Counted from the first letter of the stretch, positions 44,901 to 52,981 are shown. The stretch is DNA of 64,000 nt from Lachnospiraceae bacterium OM04-12BH (GCA_003490145.1 QULQ01000003.1:223722-287721), one strand, 5' to 3'. Translations and numbers: made by a program. Notes: a model not told the origin generated them from the sequence alone.

Positions 44901-46488
44901 TTATGATTTTGATTCCCCGGAGGTAAAGGCCTTTGCCGGAAATGCCGGGTGCGATATGCCGGATAAGATCTGTCCGGTATGCGGAAAACCCCTTGTAAAG
45001 GATGGATTTGATATTCCCTTTGAAACCTTTCTTGGATTCAAAGGAGACAAGGAGCCGGATATTGACCTGAATTTCTCAGGAGAGTATCAGAGTAAGGCTC
45101 ATAAATATACAGAGGTTATTTTTGGCGCCGGACAGACATATCGTGCCGGTACAGTAGGAACCCTGGCAGATAAGACGGCTTATGGTTATGTGAAAAATTA
45201 TTATGAGGAAAGGGGAAAGAGGAAACGTTCCTGTGAAATCAACCGGATCGTGCTTGGATGTACCGGTGTCAGGAGAAGTACCGGTCAGCATCCAGGCGGT
45301 ATTATCGTTCTGCCTGTGGGAGAGGATATCAATTCCTTTACGCCGGTGCAGCATCCGGCAAATGATATGACGACAGATATTGTCACGACTCATTTTGATT
45401 ATCACTCCATTGACCATAACCTGTTAAAGCTTGATATTCTCGGCCATGATGATCCTACCATGATCCGTATGCTGCAGGATCTGACCGGGATCGATCCGAC
45501 TACGATCCCACTGGATGATCCGGGTGTTATGTCTCTGTTTCAGAATACCAGTGCCCTGGGGATCACACCGGACGATATTGACGGGTGCCCGGTAGGCTCT
45601 CTTGGAATTCCGGAGTTTGGTACAGATTTTGTTATCCAGATGCTTCTTGATACCAAGCCCAAATGCTTCTCTGACCTGATCCGTATTTCAGGACTTGGTC
45701 ATGGTACGGATGTATGGCTTGGCAATGCCCAGACACTGATCCTGGAAGGAACAGCAGATATTTCCCATTGTATCTGTTGCCGTGATGATATTATGATCTA
45801 TCTGATCAATAAGGGGGTAGACAGTGCCCTTTCCTTTACCATTATGGAGAGTGTAAGAAAGGGTAAGGGCTTAAAGCCTGAATTCGAGTCAGCCATGAAG
45901 GAAAAGGATGTGCCGGACTGGTATATTGCTTCCTGTAAGAAGATCAAGTACATGTTCCCTAAGGCTCATGCGGCGGCCTATGTTATGATGGCATGGAGGA
46001 TCGCATACTGTAAGATCAATTATCCGCTGGCATATTATGCAGCCTTTTTCTCCATACGTGCCAAGGCCTTCTCCTATGAGCTGATGTGCCAGGGCATGCA
46101 GCATCTGAAAAATGTCATGGCGGATTACAAGAAGAGAGAGGATACCCTTTCCCAAAAGGAACAGGCGTCTTTAAAGGATATGAAGATAGTTTTGGAAATG
46201 TATGCCAGAGGCTATGACTTTATTCCGATCGATATTTTTTCAGCCAAGTCCAGAAGCTTTCAGATCGTAGATGGTAAGCTGATGCCTTCCTTAAACAGTA
46301 TTGATGGGCTCGGAGAAGCTGCGGCGGATGCCATTGTGGAGGCTGCAAAGGATGGACCATTCCTGTCAAAGGATGATTTCAGACAACGGACCAAGGTGTC
46401 CAAGACGATTGTGGAGCTGATGGATTCCCTGAACCTTCTCGGCAAGCTGCCGGAGTCCAATCAGATCAGTCTGTTCGATTTTGTATGA
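41920..46488 (+). CDS. polC: DNA polymerase III PolC (Gram-positive replicative polymerase)
   Basis: A 1522-residue PolC, the main leading-strand polymerase of Firmicutes. Order: N-terminal domains (1-180), a Lys/Gly-rich linker with EFKKGEFKKGDFKKGDF (about 246-264), OB fold (about 290-370), PHP domain start (VELHCHTKMSDMDGV), inserted 3'-5' exonuclease (DFVVFDIETTGFSPVNNK, NFDMSFI, HRAVDDAECTAHIF), rest of PHP, polymerase palm (GSRGSVGSSLVAFMAGITEV and KEPDIDLNFSGEYQ), zinc-finger Cys pairs (RCPNCHYY, CPVCGKP), and C-terminal fingers/tail ending in a beta-clamp peptide (QISLFDFV). It is about 60-80 residues longer than most PolC proteins because of the linker. Confidence 0.98.
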   Translation: MGKQFFEVFPKLKLDQKNQDLFEQTEIEKVTTTKSRELIRVTFLSRHLIQKENVLKVENEIKKQFFQDYTVRVKLYERFQLSGQYTPEKLMELYRDSILLELKNYSPVEYNIFKGADISYPDEREIHLTIDDTVPARSRKDELIRILQKILNERCGFAVHITAAYKAKKTGKYKEEDELQIARQVAEITARVYGSKDGLSKGDMQPVMTGTGTEGKPGNVEVKAGTPEMKASGRPSEGAPGKQEFKKGEFKKGDFKKGDFNRSVKRSDNPDVIYGRDFEEEAIPIEEIIGDMGEIVIRGKIIRYDSREIKNEKTILMFDVTDFTDTMTIKMFARNDQVKEITAEMKAGAFVKLKGVTMIDRFDNELTIGSIAGIKKIPDFTTSRSDTSVQKRVELHCHTKMSDMDGVSEAKDIVKRAYKWGHPAIAITDHGVVQSFPDANHVWEDLWKAEKAKRIEAGDQSPDKQDFFKVIYGMEAYLVDDLKEIVTGDEGQDLNADFVVFDIETTGFSPVNNKIIEIGAVKIRQGEITDRFSVFVNPGVPIPFEIEKLTSINDSMVMDAPPIEVILPQFLDFCQDAVLVAHNANFDMSFIMENAKRQGISRKFTFVDTLGIARVLLTHQAKHTLDAVAKTLSISLENHHRAVDDAECTAHIFLKFSAMLRERGADTLSRINALGESSPDIIKKLTSYHAIILAENNIGRENLYRLVSASHLQYFNRHPRVPKSLLLKYREGLILGSACEAGELYRALLDGKAEEEIARIVNFYDYLEIQPLGNNHFMIDSPKVPAVNSEEDIMDFNRRIVALGEEFNKPVVATCDVHFLDPEDEVYRRIIMAGKGFDDADNQAPLYLRTTEEMLKEFEYLGSDKAREVVITNTNKIADRIDVMSPVRPDKCPPVIPDSDKTLTEICYNKAHELYGEELPAIVKDRLDKELHSIISNGFAVMYIIAQKLVWKSVEDGYLVGSRGSVGSSLVAFMAGITEVNSLSAHYRCPNCHYYDFDSPEVKAFAGNAGCDMPDKICPVCGKPLVKDGFDIPFETFLGFKGDKEPDIDLNFSGEYQSKAHKYTEVIFGAGQTYRAGTVGTLADKTAYGYVKNYYEERGKRKRSCEINRIVLGCTGVRRSTGQHPGGIIVLPVGEDINSFTPVQHPANDMTTDIVTTHFDYHSIDHNLLKLDILGHDDPTMIRMLQDLTGIDPTTIPLDDPGVMSLFQNTSALGITPDDIDGCPVGSLGIPEFGTDFVIQMLLDTKPKCFSDLIRISGLGHGTDVWLGNAQTLILEGTADISHCICCRDDIMIYLINKGVDSALSFTIMESVRKGKGLKPEFESAMKEKDVPDWYIASCKKIKYMFPKAHAAAYVMMAWRIAYCKINYPLAYYAAFFSIRAKAFSYELMCQGMQHLKNVMADYKKREDTLSQKEQASLKDMKIVLEMYARGYDFIPIDIFSAKSRSFQIVDGKLMPSLNSIDGLGEAAADAIVEAAKDGPFLSKDDFRQRTKVSKTIVELMDSLNLLGKLPESNQISLFDFV

Positions 46489-46529
46489 TGACGGTTCAGC
46501 TGCTGTCCGTGGATTGTGAGGAATTGAAA

Positions 46530-47084
46530 ATGGGAATTACAGAGTTGTTTGTACTGGCAATCGGATTGTCAATGGATGCATTTGCTGTATCGATCTGTAA
46601 GGGCTTGTCACTGGGGAAAATCAGCTGGAAGCACATGTGCATTGCAGGCGCATGGTTTGGCGGCTTTCAGGCACTGATGCCACTGGCTGGGTATTTTTTC
46701 GGAAGCTTTTTTACAGACATGGTTACAAAGTACGCACACTGGATTGCCTTTGTACTGCTGGCATTTATCGGTGTGAATATGGTCCGGGAGTCAAAGAGTG
46801 AGGAAAAGGTAGACAATTCCATGACTGTGAAGTCAATGCTGCTTCTTGCCATTGCAACCAGCATCGATGCACTGGCGGTAGGTGTTACCTTTGCTTTTCT
46901 TGAGGTAAATATCATTTATGCGGTTCTGTTCATCGGAACGATCACCTTCTTGTGTTCAGCGGCCGGAGTCAAGATCGGAAGCCTGTTTGGACTGAAATAT
47001 AAGGCGAAGGCAGAGGTCTGCGGAGGAATTATCCTGATCGTGATCGGAGCGAAGATCCTGCTGGAAGGACTTGGAATTTTATAA
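46530..47084 (+). CDS. mntP: Manganese efflux pump MntP
   Basis: A 184-residue membrane protein of the MntP (DUF204) family with six helices in two repeats. The acidic motifs in VLAIGLSMDAFAVSICKGL and AIATSIDALAVGVTFAFL mark the two halves. It exports Mn2+. ATG at 46530 gives the standard family length; an open frame from 46485 would add 15 untypical residues and overlap polC. No yybP-ykoY leader is possible because the gene sits directly behind polC. Confidence 0.92.
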   Translation: MGITELFVLAIGLSMDAFAVSICKGLSLGKISWKHMCIAGAWFGGFQALMPLAGYFFGSFFTDMVTKYAHWIAFVLLAFIGVNMVRESKSEEKVDNSMTVKSMLLLAIATSIDALAVGVTFAFLEVNIIYAVLFIGTITFLCSAAGVKIGSLFGLKYKAKAEVCGGIILIVIGAKILLEGLGIL

Positions 47085-47095
47085 ACAGAAGCTGG

Positions 47096-47129
47096 AAAAG
47101 GCATAGTCACTAGTGCGACTATGCCTTTT
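47096..47129. terminator. Bidirectional terminator between mntP and degV
   Basis: A perfect 13-bp stem (AAAAGGCATAGTC at 47096-47108 with GACTATGCCTTTT at 47117-47129) with an 8-base loop. The A-run on one side and T-run on the other serve both converging transcripts. Confidence 0.9.
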
Positions 47130-47133
47130 ACTT

Positions 47134-48021
47134 CTAATTTTCTCTCTTTTTACCAAAGAAGAATAGTGCGACAGTTCCGGGACCTGTGTGGCTGCCGATC
47201 GTAGCACCGATAGGGTAGATCTGCACCTTGCCGTCAAGCTTTGGAAATTCGGCTTCAATGAGATCAGCAACAGCTTTGGCATCGTCCACGCACTCAGACT
47301 GGCTGATAAAGCATTTGCCGGAATAGTCAGTACCGTTGTCTGCATTTTCTCTCATCAGATCAACGATCCGTCTGATCACCTTTTTCTTGGTACGGATCTT
47401 TTCCCTGGGGATCAGCTTTCCTTCATTACTCACATTTAAGAGAGGACATATGTTCATGATCGTTCCGATAAAACCGGCTGTTTTGGAAACACGGCCGCCC
47501 CTGATATAGAAGGTCAGATCAGTGGAGAAGAACCAGTGGTGGATACGAAGCTTGTTTTCTTCAATCCATGCATACAGGTCATCAATGCTCATTCCTTCGT
47601 CACGTCTGTCAGCAGCGGCGTCAACTAAAAGACCATAACCGCTGGAAGCAGCAAGAGAGTCGATCACATAAATCTTCCTGTCTGGGTATTTCTCCTGCAT
47701 TTCGTCCCTGGCGATACAGGCAGAATTGTAGCTTCCGGAAATACCGGAGGAGAGGGTAAGATGGATCACATCTTTTCCCTGGGAAAGGGATTCTTCAAAC
47801 AAATCTTCATATTCCTTGACGGGAACCTGAGAGGTTTTGGTACCTTCACCGGCAACCATGCGGCGGTATAGCTCTGCCGGGGGAACGGAAGTTCCAAGAT
47901 CATCGAGATATTCAGTGCCTCCAAGTTCAAAATGGAAGCAGACATATTTAATATCACGTGCGGAAAAGTATTCTTTTGATAAATCTGCTGTGGAACAGCA
48001 GCTCAGTACGTAATCAGCCAT
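47134..48021 (-). CDS. DegV family fatty-acid-binding protein
   Basis: A 295-residue protein of the DegV family. Two-domain fold with VLSCCSTADLSKEY (binding-site Ser/Thr near the N-terminus), GTKTSQVPVKEYEDLFEE, IHLTLSSGISGSYNSACIA and IGSHTGPGTVALFFFG. Such proteins (FakB) hold a fatty acid while FakA phosphorylates it; no fakA is in this window. Single gene on the minus strand. An imperfect palindrome lies just upstream of the gene (48034-48067 region). Confidence 0.9.
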   Translation of the reverse strand: MADYVLSCCSTADLSKEYFSARDIKYVCFHFELGGTEYLDDLGTSVPPAELYRRMVAGEGTKTSQVPVKEYEDLFEESLSQGKDVIHLTLSSGISGSYNSACIARDEMQEKYPDRKIYVIDSLAASSGYGLLVDAAADRRDEGMSIDDLYAWIEENKLRIHHWFFSTDLTFYIRGGRVSKTAGFIGTIMNICPLLNVSNEGKLIPREKIRTKKKVIRRIVDLMRENADNGTDYSGKCFISQSECVDDAKAVADLIEAEFPKLDGKVQIYPIGATIGSHTGPGTVALFFFGKKREN

Positions 48022-48039
48022 AGTCTAAGTAAGCTCCTT

Positions 48040-48065
48040 TCAGTTACATTAACACATAAAGTGTA
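48040..48065. promoter_or_regulatory. Imperfect palindrome upstream of degV
   Basis: GTTACA and TGTAAC arms flank a 13-base AT-rich centre that itself holds partly matching CACA/TGTG-like bases. It sits about 20-45 bases before the degV start, where an operator could act. No known operator consensus is recognised, so this is a weak call. Confidence 0.25.
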
Positions 48066-48160
48066 ACATATTCCCTGGTACATCGCAAACAGTAGATGAA
48101 AATCTGAGTAGAAACTCTGAGGGGAAAAACAGCAGATCAGTCTGTCTGTATTATTACACA

Positions 48161-48191
48161 AAAAAAGCACTGAAATTTCTTTCAGTGCTTT
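48161..48191 (-). terminator. Terminator of the tRNA-Glu gene
   Basis: On the minus strand AAAGCACTGAAA pairs with TTTCAGTGCTTT around a 4-base loop, followed by a T-run (A-run 48160-48166 on the plus strand). It begins 2-3 bases after the tRNA 3' end. Confidence 0.9.
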
Positions 48192-48193
48192 AG

Positions 48194-48265
48194 CAGCTCG
48201 TAGCGGAATCGAACCGCTGATTCTGCCGTGAGAGGGCAGCGTCTTAACCGCTTGACCAACGAGCC
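48194..48265 (-). tRNA. tRNA-Glu (anticodon CTC)
   Basis: A full cloverleaf is visible on the minus strand: acceptor GGCTCGT with ACGAGCT (G1-U72 wobble), D stem GTC/GAC, anticodon stem CTGCC/GGCAG with loop CTCTCAC (anticodon CTC, reading GAG), 4-base variable loop, and T arm AGCGG-TTCGATT-CCGCT. The discriminator is G73. CCA is not encoded (the next bases are CTA), so it must be added by the CCA enzyme. It stands alone with its own promoter and terminator. Confidence 0.95.
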
Positions 48266-48292
48266 ACAGGTACTCACGTACCGTACTTGCTT

Positions 48293-48321
48293 ATATTACT
48301 ATACTTAGAAGAATAATGCAA
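48293..48321 (-). promoter_or_regulatory. Promoter of tRNA-Glu
   Basis: On the minus strand TTGCAT (48321-48316) and TAATAT (48298-48293) are 17 bases apart. The start of transcription would fall about 20 bases before the tRNA 5' end. Confidence 0.65.
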
Positions 48322-48385
48322 GAGGAAATTACAAAAAAATATAAAATTTTTTGAATCTCACAAATTAACAGGAAAAATATAATAA

Positions 48386-50065
48386 TTAGACCAAATCAAG
48401 CAGCTCCCGGGCAAGGCCATCGTGGTTATTATCCAAAGCAGTGACCATGGTAGCAGCTGCTTTGACATCATCAGAGGCATTGTACATGGCGATACCGATC
48501 CCGGCTGCCTCGATCATGGAAATATCATTTCCTGCATCCCCTGCAGCAATAGACAGCAGTGGGCTGATATTTAAAAGCTCGCAGAGCTTCCTGACAGCAG
48601 CTCCCTTGCCTGAAGCAGAAGGGAAAACCTCCAGGTAGTTATTATTGGAAAATACCATGGTGATCTGTTCCTGCTCAGCCCACGACGAAAGATCCCTGAC
48701 AAAGGCTTCCAGCTCTTCATGTCTGTCAATGGCGATCACAAGACACTTGCAGGCACCACAGTCCCTGATCTCATGGAGATCCTGGCTGAAGATGACAGGG
48801 GTCTTGATCGTACGCTGATAAAAGTGCAGTTCCTCATCATCGCAGGGAGAGAGGATATTGGTATCGCTGTAGGTATGGAAGTGGAGACCATGCTGGCTGG
48901 CAGCTTCCCGGATGTGGCATACCTGTTCATAGGTAAGAGCAACCCGGTAAAGTGTCTTTCCAGTATCACATTCCACGATCTGACCGCCGTTATAGCCGAT
49001 CAGATACATTCCCGGGTAATCTAGGTGCAGATATTCCTTTACGCTGCGGACACTGTTGATATCCCGACCGGAGCAGAGCACAAGCTTGTTGCCGGCTTTT
49101 GTAAAGGTATCCATGACCTCTCTGGTATAATCGCCGATCTGTTTTTCCTTATTTAAAAAGGTACCGTCCAGATCGGTAAAGAGTATTTTATTTCTGTGGA
49201 AAGCCTCCGGATGGGCTTTCATTTCCGCATGCTTTCTTTTCAGGTTCACAAGAACCTCCTCCGGGATAAACAGCCTGCCATAACCGGTAGCCAGATCAAG
49301 GCCGGGCTTGGCACTGCCGTGAAAATCGGAGCCACCGCTGATACAGAGATCATACCTTTCAGCCAGCCGGCGTATTTCCCTTTCCTCGCTGGGAGCATAG
49401 GTACTGTAAATGGCCTCGATCCCGATAAGACCGACTTCCTTCAGGGAAGCAACGAGCTTATCAAGGCGGGCGCTGCTCATATGATACAGAATGGGATGCG
49501 CCAGTATGGGAATACCGCCTGCCTTCAGGATGATTTCCACAGCCCGCATGGGTGTGATCTTTTTCCTTGGAACAAAGCAGGGGGCGTTGTCACCAACATA
49601 GCGGTCAAAGGCCTCCTTCAGGCTTTTAACATAGCCGTGGGAAAGCAGATATCTGGCGTAATGGGCTCTGGTAATGACACTGCCCGGAAATTCTGCAACC
49701 AGTTCTTCATAAGTAATGGCAACTCCATGCTCCTGAAGCCGCCTGCACATTTCCTGATTCCGCATGATCCTGCCATTGACAAAGTTTACCAGCCTTCTTT
49801 GAAAGAAGTCACTCTTATAGTCCAGATACAGGCCTATGATGTGGATATCCCGTCCCTCATATTCAGAAGAAAATTCGATGCCGGGAATTACTTCAATGGG
49901 TTTGCCTGCCGCAGCCGCAATGGCTTCATCAATACCGGCGGTGGTGTCGTGATCTGTCAGAGCAAAGGCAGAAAGTCCCTTTTCTATGGCATGTTCAACC
50001 AGTTCGGAAGGGGTATAGCTGCCATCGGATTTGGTGGAATGTACATGTAAATCTACAATATTCAT
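48386..50065 (-). CDS. Fusion of PHP phosphoesterase and Cof-type HAD phosphatase
   Basis: One 559-residue frame holds two enzymes. Residues 1-about 280 are a PHP domain of the TrpH/nucleoside-3',5'-bisphosphate phosphatase type: VDLHVHSTKSDGSYTP, ALTDHDTTAG, GIEFSSEYEGRDIHIIG, LAHPILYHM and SGGSDFHGS supply the metal ligands. Residues about 293-559 are a Cof/HAD-IIB hydrolase: LFTDLDGTFLNKE (nucleophile Asp298), VLCSGRDINSV, SGKGAAVRKLCELL and IAAGDAGNDISMIEAAGIGIAM. Both active sites look intact. The linker is short. It lies 8 bases after the ABC-F gene, so the two are co-transcribed. Its substrate is unknown. Confidence 0.92.
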   Translation of the reverse strand: MNIVDLHVHSTKSDGSYTPSELVEHAIEKGLSAFALTDHDTTAGIDEAIAAAAGKPIEVIPGIEFSSEYEGRDIHIIGLYLDYKSDFFQRRLVNFVNGRIMRNQEMCRRLQEHGVAITYEELVAEFPGSVITRAHYARYLLSHGYVKSLKEAFDRYVGDNAPCFVPRKKITPMRAVEIILKAGGIPILAHPILYHMSSARLDKLVASLKEVGLIGIEAIYSTYAPSEEREIRRLAERYDLCISGGSDFHGSAKPGLDLATGYGRLFIPEEVLVNLKRKHAEMKAHPEAFHRNKILFTDLDGTFLNKEKQIGDYTREVMDTFTKAGNKLVLCSGRDINSVRSVKEYLHLDYPGMYLIGYNGGQIVECDTGKTLYRVALTYEQVCHIREAASQHGLHFHTYSDTNILSPCDDEELHFYQRTIKTPVIFSQDLHEIRDCGACKCLVIAIDRHEELEAFVRDLSSWAEQEQITMVFSNNNYLEVFPSASGKGAAVRKLCELLNISPLLSIAAGDAGNDISMIEAAGIGIAMYNASDDVKAAATMVTALDNNHDGLARELLDLV

Positions 50066-50073
50066 AAAAGCTT

Positions 50074-51714
50074 TTAGTTATCCTCTTCGTCTTCGTCCTG
50101 TTTGGTATAAACGGTTCTCTTTCTGGCCATTTCATCACTTGCCAGATATTCGTCGTAGGTAGTGATCTTGTCGATCAGGGTTCCGTTTGGAAGGATCTCC
50201 ATAATACGGTTTGCGGTTGTCTCGACAAACTGGTGGTCATGACAGGAGAAAAGAGCCACGCCGGGGAATTTGATCAGTCCGTTGTTCAGGGCAGTGATGG
50301 ATTCCATGTCGAGGTGGTTAGTTGGCTCATCCAGGATCAGGCAGTTGGCACCGCTGATCATCATTTTGGAAAGAAGACATCTTACCTTCTCACCTCCGGA
50401 GAGAACCTTTACCTTTTTCACACCGTCTTCTCCGGCAAAAAGCATACGTCCCAGGAACCCACGGACATAGGTAACGTCCTTGATGGGAGAGTAGCCGGTA
50501 AGCCAGTCTACGATCGTATAATCATTGTCAAATTCTTCTGTGTTGTCCTTGGGGAAGTAAGCCTGGGAAGTGGTAACTCCCCATTTGTAGGTACCTTCAT
50601 CCGGCTCCATTTCACCCATAAGGATCTTGAAAAGAACAGTTTTGGCCTGTTCGTTTCCGCCTACAAAAGCAACCTTGTCATCATGTCCGAGGATAAAGGA
50701 AATGTGATCCAGTACCTTTTCACCATTGATGGTCTTGGTCAGATTGTCAACGGAAAGAACTTCATTTCCGATTTCACGTTCCGGACGGAAATCAATATAA
50801 GGATATTTTCTGCTGGAGGGTCTGATCTCATCCAGCTCAATTTTTTCCAGTGCACGCTTACGGCTGGTAGCCTGCTTGGATTTACTTGCATTTGCGGAGA
50901 AACGGGAAATAAATTCCTGCAGCTCCTTGATCTTTTCTTCCTTTTTCTTGTTGGCTTCCTTCATCTGCTTGATCAGCAGCTGGCTGGATTCATACCAGAA
51001 ATCGTAGTTTCCGGCATAGAGCTGGATCTTGCCATAGTCGATGTCTGCGGTATGGGTACATACCTTGTTTAAGAAGTAACGGTCATGGGATACAACAATG
51101 ACTGTATTTTCAAAATTGATCAGGAATTCCTCCAGCCATGCAATCGCATCCAGATCCAGGTGGTTTGTAGGCTCGTCGAGAAGAAGGATATCCGGATTTC
51201 CGAAGAGGGCTCTTGCAAGGAGAACCTTTACCTTTTCATTACCATTCAGATCCTTCATCAGGGAGTAGTGGTACTCTGGATCAATGCCAAGACCGTTTAA
51301 CAGGGTAGCGGCATTGGATTCAGCCTCCCAGCCGTCCATTTCTGCAAATTCAGCCTCCAGCTCGCTGGCACGGATACCGTCCTCATCGGAGAAATCCTCC
51401 TTGGCATAGATGGCATCCTTTTCCTTCATGATCTCATAAAGGCGTTCATTTCCCATGATAACAACATCCATAACAGGATATTCATCATATTTGAAGTGAT
51501 CCTGCTCAAGAACGGAGAGACGCTGCCCTGGTGTGATCACGATTTCACCGTTTGTAGTTTCAAGCTGTCCGGAGAGGATCTTTAAAAAGGTAGATTTTCC
51601 GGCACCATTGGCACCGATCAGTCCGTAGCAGTTGCCTTCGGTAAATTTGATGTTTACATCTTCAAATAATGCTTTTTTTCCAACTCTGTAGGTTACATTG
51701 ATTGCCTGTATCAT
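50074..51714 (-). CDS. ABC-F ATPase, YbiT/YkpA type
   Basis: A 546-residue protein with two ABC domains and no membrane segments. First domain: LIGANGAGKSTFLKIL, KVKVLLARALFG, LLLDEPTNHLDLDAIAWL. The linker (about 240-300, with FVSRFSANASKSKQATSRKR-like FISRFSANASKSKQ) is the P-site tRNA interaction motif. Second domain: VAFVGGNEQAKTVLFKIL (divergent Walker A), VLSGGEKVRCLLSKMM, LILDEPTNHLDMESITAL. Overall similarity is to YbiT, a translation factor class, rather than to antibiotic-resistance ABC-F proteins. In the second Walker A the usual GKS/T reads AKT, so ATP use there may differ. Confidence 0.92.
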   Translation of the reverse strand: MIQAINVTYRVGKKALFEDVNIKFTEGNCYGLIGANGAGKSTFLKILSGQLETTNGEIVITPGQRLSVLEQDHFKYDEYPVMDVVIMGNERLYEIMKEKDAIYAKEDFSDEDGIRASELEAEFAEMDGWEAESNAATLLNGLGIDPEYHYSLMKDLNGNEKVKVLLARALFGNPDILLLDEPTNHLDLDAIAWLEEFLINFENTVIVVSHDRYFLNKVCTHTADIDYGKIQLYAGNYDFWYESSQLLIKQMKEANKKKEEKIKELQEFISRFSANASKSKQATSRKRALEKIELDEIRPSSRKYPYIDFRPEREIGNEVLSVDNLTKTINGEKVLDHISFILGHDDKVAFVGGNEQAKTVLFKILMGEMEPDEGTYKWGVTTSQAYFPKDNTEEFDNDYTIVDWLTGYSPIKDVTYVRGFLGRMLFAGEDGVKKVKVLSGGEKVRCLLSKMMISGANCLILDEPTNHLDMESITALNNGLIKFPGVALFSCHDHQFVETTANRIMEILPNGTLIDKITTYDEYLASDEMARKRTVYTKQDEDEEDN

Positions 51715-51762
51715 ATCAAAACCTCATTTTCTTTCATAACTGTTGATAAAGTCACCTTATTC

Positions 51763-51790
51763 ATTATACATAAAAATGCCGGATTTTCAA
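51763..51790 (-). promoter_or_regulatory. Promoter of the ABC-F/PHP-HAD operon
   Basis: On the minus strand TTGAAA (51790-51785) and a perfect TATAAT (51768-51763) are 16 bases apart, about 49 bases before the ABC-F start. Confidence 0.75.
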
Positions 51791-51890
51791 GGAAAATAAG
51801 CACTGGAGGGAATTTTTCTTTTCTGTTCCAGACAGGACAGAGCAATTTTTCTGCACTAAGATAAAATGGTTATGCAAGAGGAAAAAAGAG

Positions 51891-51919
51891 TTGACAGACA
51901 ACCTGTATTTTGATAATCT
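51891..51919 (+). promoter_or_regulatory. Strong promoter of the Rpn-type gene
   Basis: A perfect TTGACA (51891-51896), 17 bases, then TAATCT (51914-51919) with an extended TGA. It is divergent to the ABC-F promoter. The resulting leader is about 145 bases, AT-rich, with small internal hairpins but no structure I recognise. Confidence 0.75.
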
Positions 51920-52069
51920 GTAAATATAAAAGAATCTGTTTATCTTTTTACTTTTAACTGTGCATATCGCACACCTGGCAGTTTCTGTCGCATTACACAT
52001 ATTTTTATCATGAATAGGGCAGGAAGTGTGAAGAATCTTTTGGCAGACTTCCTGCAGAAGGGAAGGTAT

Positions 52070-52927
52070 ATGACAAAAGAAAAACAAAGAATTAATGCAG
52101 AGGAGGTTGTTTCCAATCTCAGTGATTTTGCTCTGTTTCTGACTGTTATGAAGAATAGGGAGGCCTATAGAAATACACTGAGTATTATCATGGATGAGCC
52201 GAAAATTGAGATTGAACAGGTCAAGGTGGAAGAAGTTATTTTGAATAAAAGTGGTAAGAGGGCAATCCGTCTGGATGCATGGGCAAAAACAAAAGATCAG
52301 AGGATTTTTGATATGGAAATGCAGAATGAGGGACATCAGGATTCTATGCCAAAGAGATCCCGGTATTATCAGGGAATGCTGGACAGGCCGCTTCTCAGAT
52401 CAGGGAAACGTACCAGATACAGGGATTTGCCATCTACAACGATTATTTTTATTACGCAGGAAGATATTTTTCAAAAGGATTTAGCCAGATACACATTTAC
52501 AGAGCAATGCGAAGAAGTGGCAGGACTGAAACTGGATGATGGCATCACTAAAATATTTCTGAACATGACCAGTAAAAAAGGTTCCCCGGAGCTGATCAGT
52601 CTGTTACAATATATGAAAAATACGGATATAGATAATCCGGAGATTGAAGTGAAAGATGAAAGACTGTTGGAACTGGATCGGATTGTGAATGAAGTGAAAG
52701 AATCGGAAGAGTGGGAGGCAGTAAAGATGGATATTCTGGACGTAGGAATTCAGCGGGGAATGGAACTTGGACGCAAACAGGGTATAGAACAGGGCATCAT
52801 AGCATTAATTGAGACCTGCCATGAGTTTGAACACACGAAAGAAGAGACAGTTTCTTCTATTATGAAGAAGTTTGAACTGTCTGAGGAAACAGCAAGGAAT
52901 TATGTAGAAAAATACTGGAAGGAATGA
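52070..52927 (+). CDS. Rpn/PD-(D/E)XK nuclease family transposase-like protein
   Basis: A 285-residue protein (305 if an upstream in-frame ATG at 52010 is used; GGAAGG directly before 52070 supports the shorter form). Residues about 60-90 hold the nuclease core RLDAWAKTKDQRIFDMEMQ (Asp, then ExQ), followed by RSRYYQGMLDRPLL and TTIIFITQEDIF, typical of the large clostridial Rpn/transposase_31 family. The C-terminal part has IQRGMELGRKQGIEQGI and a helical end. These proteins promote RecA-independent DNA exchange or act as solitary nucleases; here no inverted repeats flank it. Confidence 0.85.
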   Translation: MTKEKQRINAEEVVSNLSDFALFLTVMKNREAYRNTLSIIMDEPKIEIEQVKVEEVILNKSGKRAIRLDAWAKTKDQRIFDMEMQNEGHQDSMPKRSRYYQGMLDRPLLRSGKRTRYRDLPSTTIIFITQEDIFQKDLARYTFTEQCEEVAGLKLDDGITKIFLNMTSKKGSPELISLLQYMKNTDIDNPEIEVKDERLLELDRIVNEVKESEEWEAVKMDILDVGIQRGMELGRKQGIEQGIIALIETCHEFEHTKEETVSSIMKKFELSEETARNYVEKYWKE

Positions 52928-52946
52928 CCATGAATTAGGTAAAGAG

Positions 52947-52981
52947 GGAAAGTCACACAAAGGTGAGACTTTCCTTTTCTT
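52947..52981 (+). terminator. Terminator of the Rpn-type gene
   Basis: GGAAAGTC (52947-52954) pairs with GACTTTCC (52967-52974), extended by CAC/GTG across one A-A mismatch, and is followed by TTTTCTTTATTT. Confidence 0.9.

Noticed and set aside
46485..46529. Upstream start for mntP overlapping the polC stop
   Set aside because: The extra 15 residues are not seen in the family and the ATG at 46530 has a GAGGA site before it.
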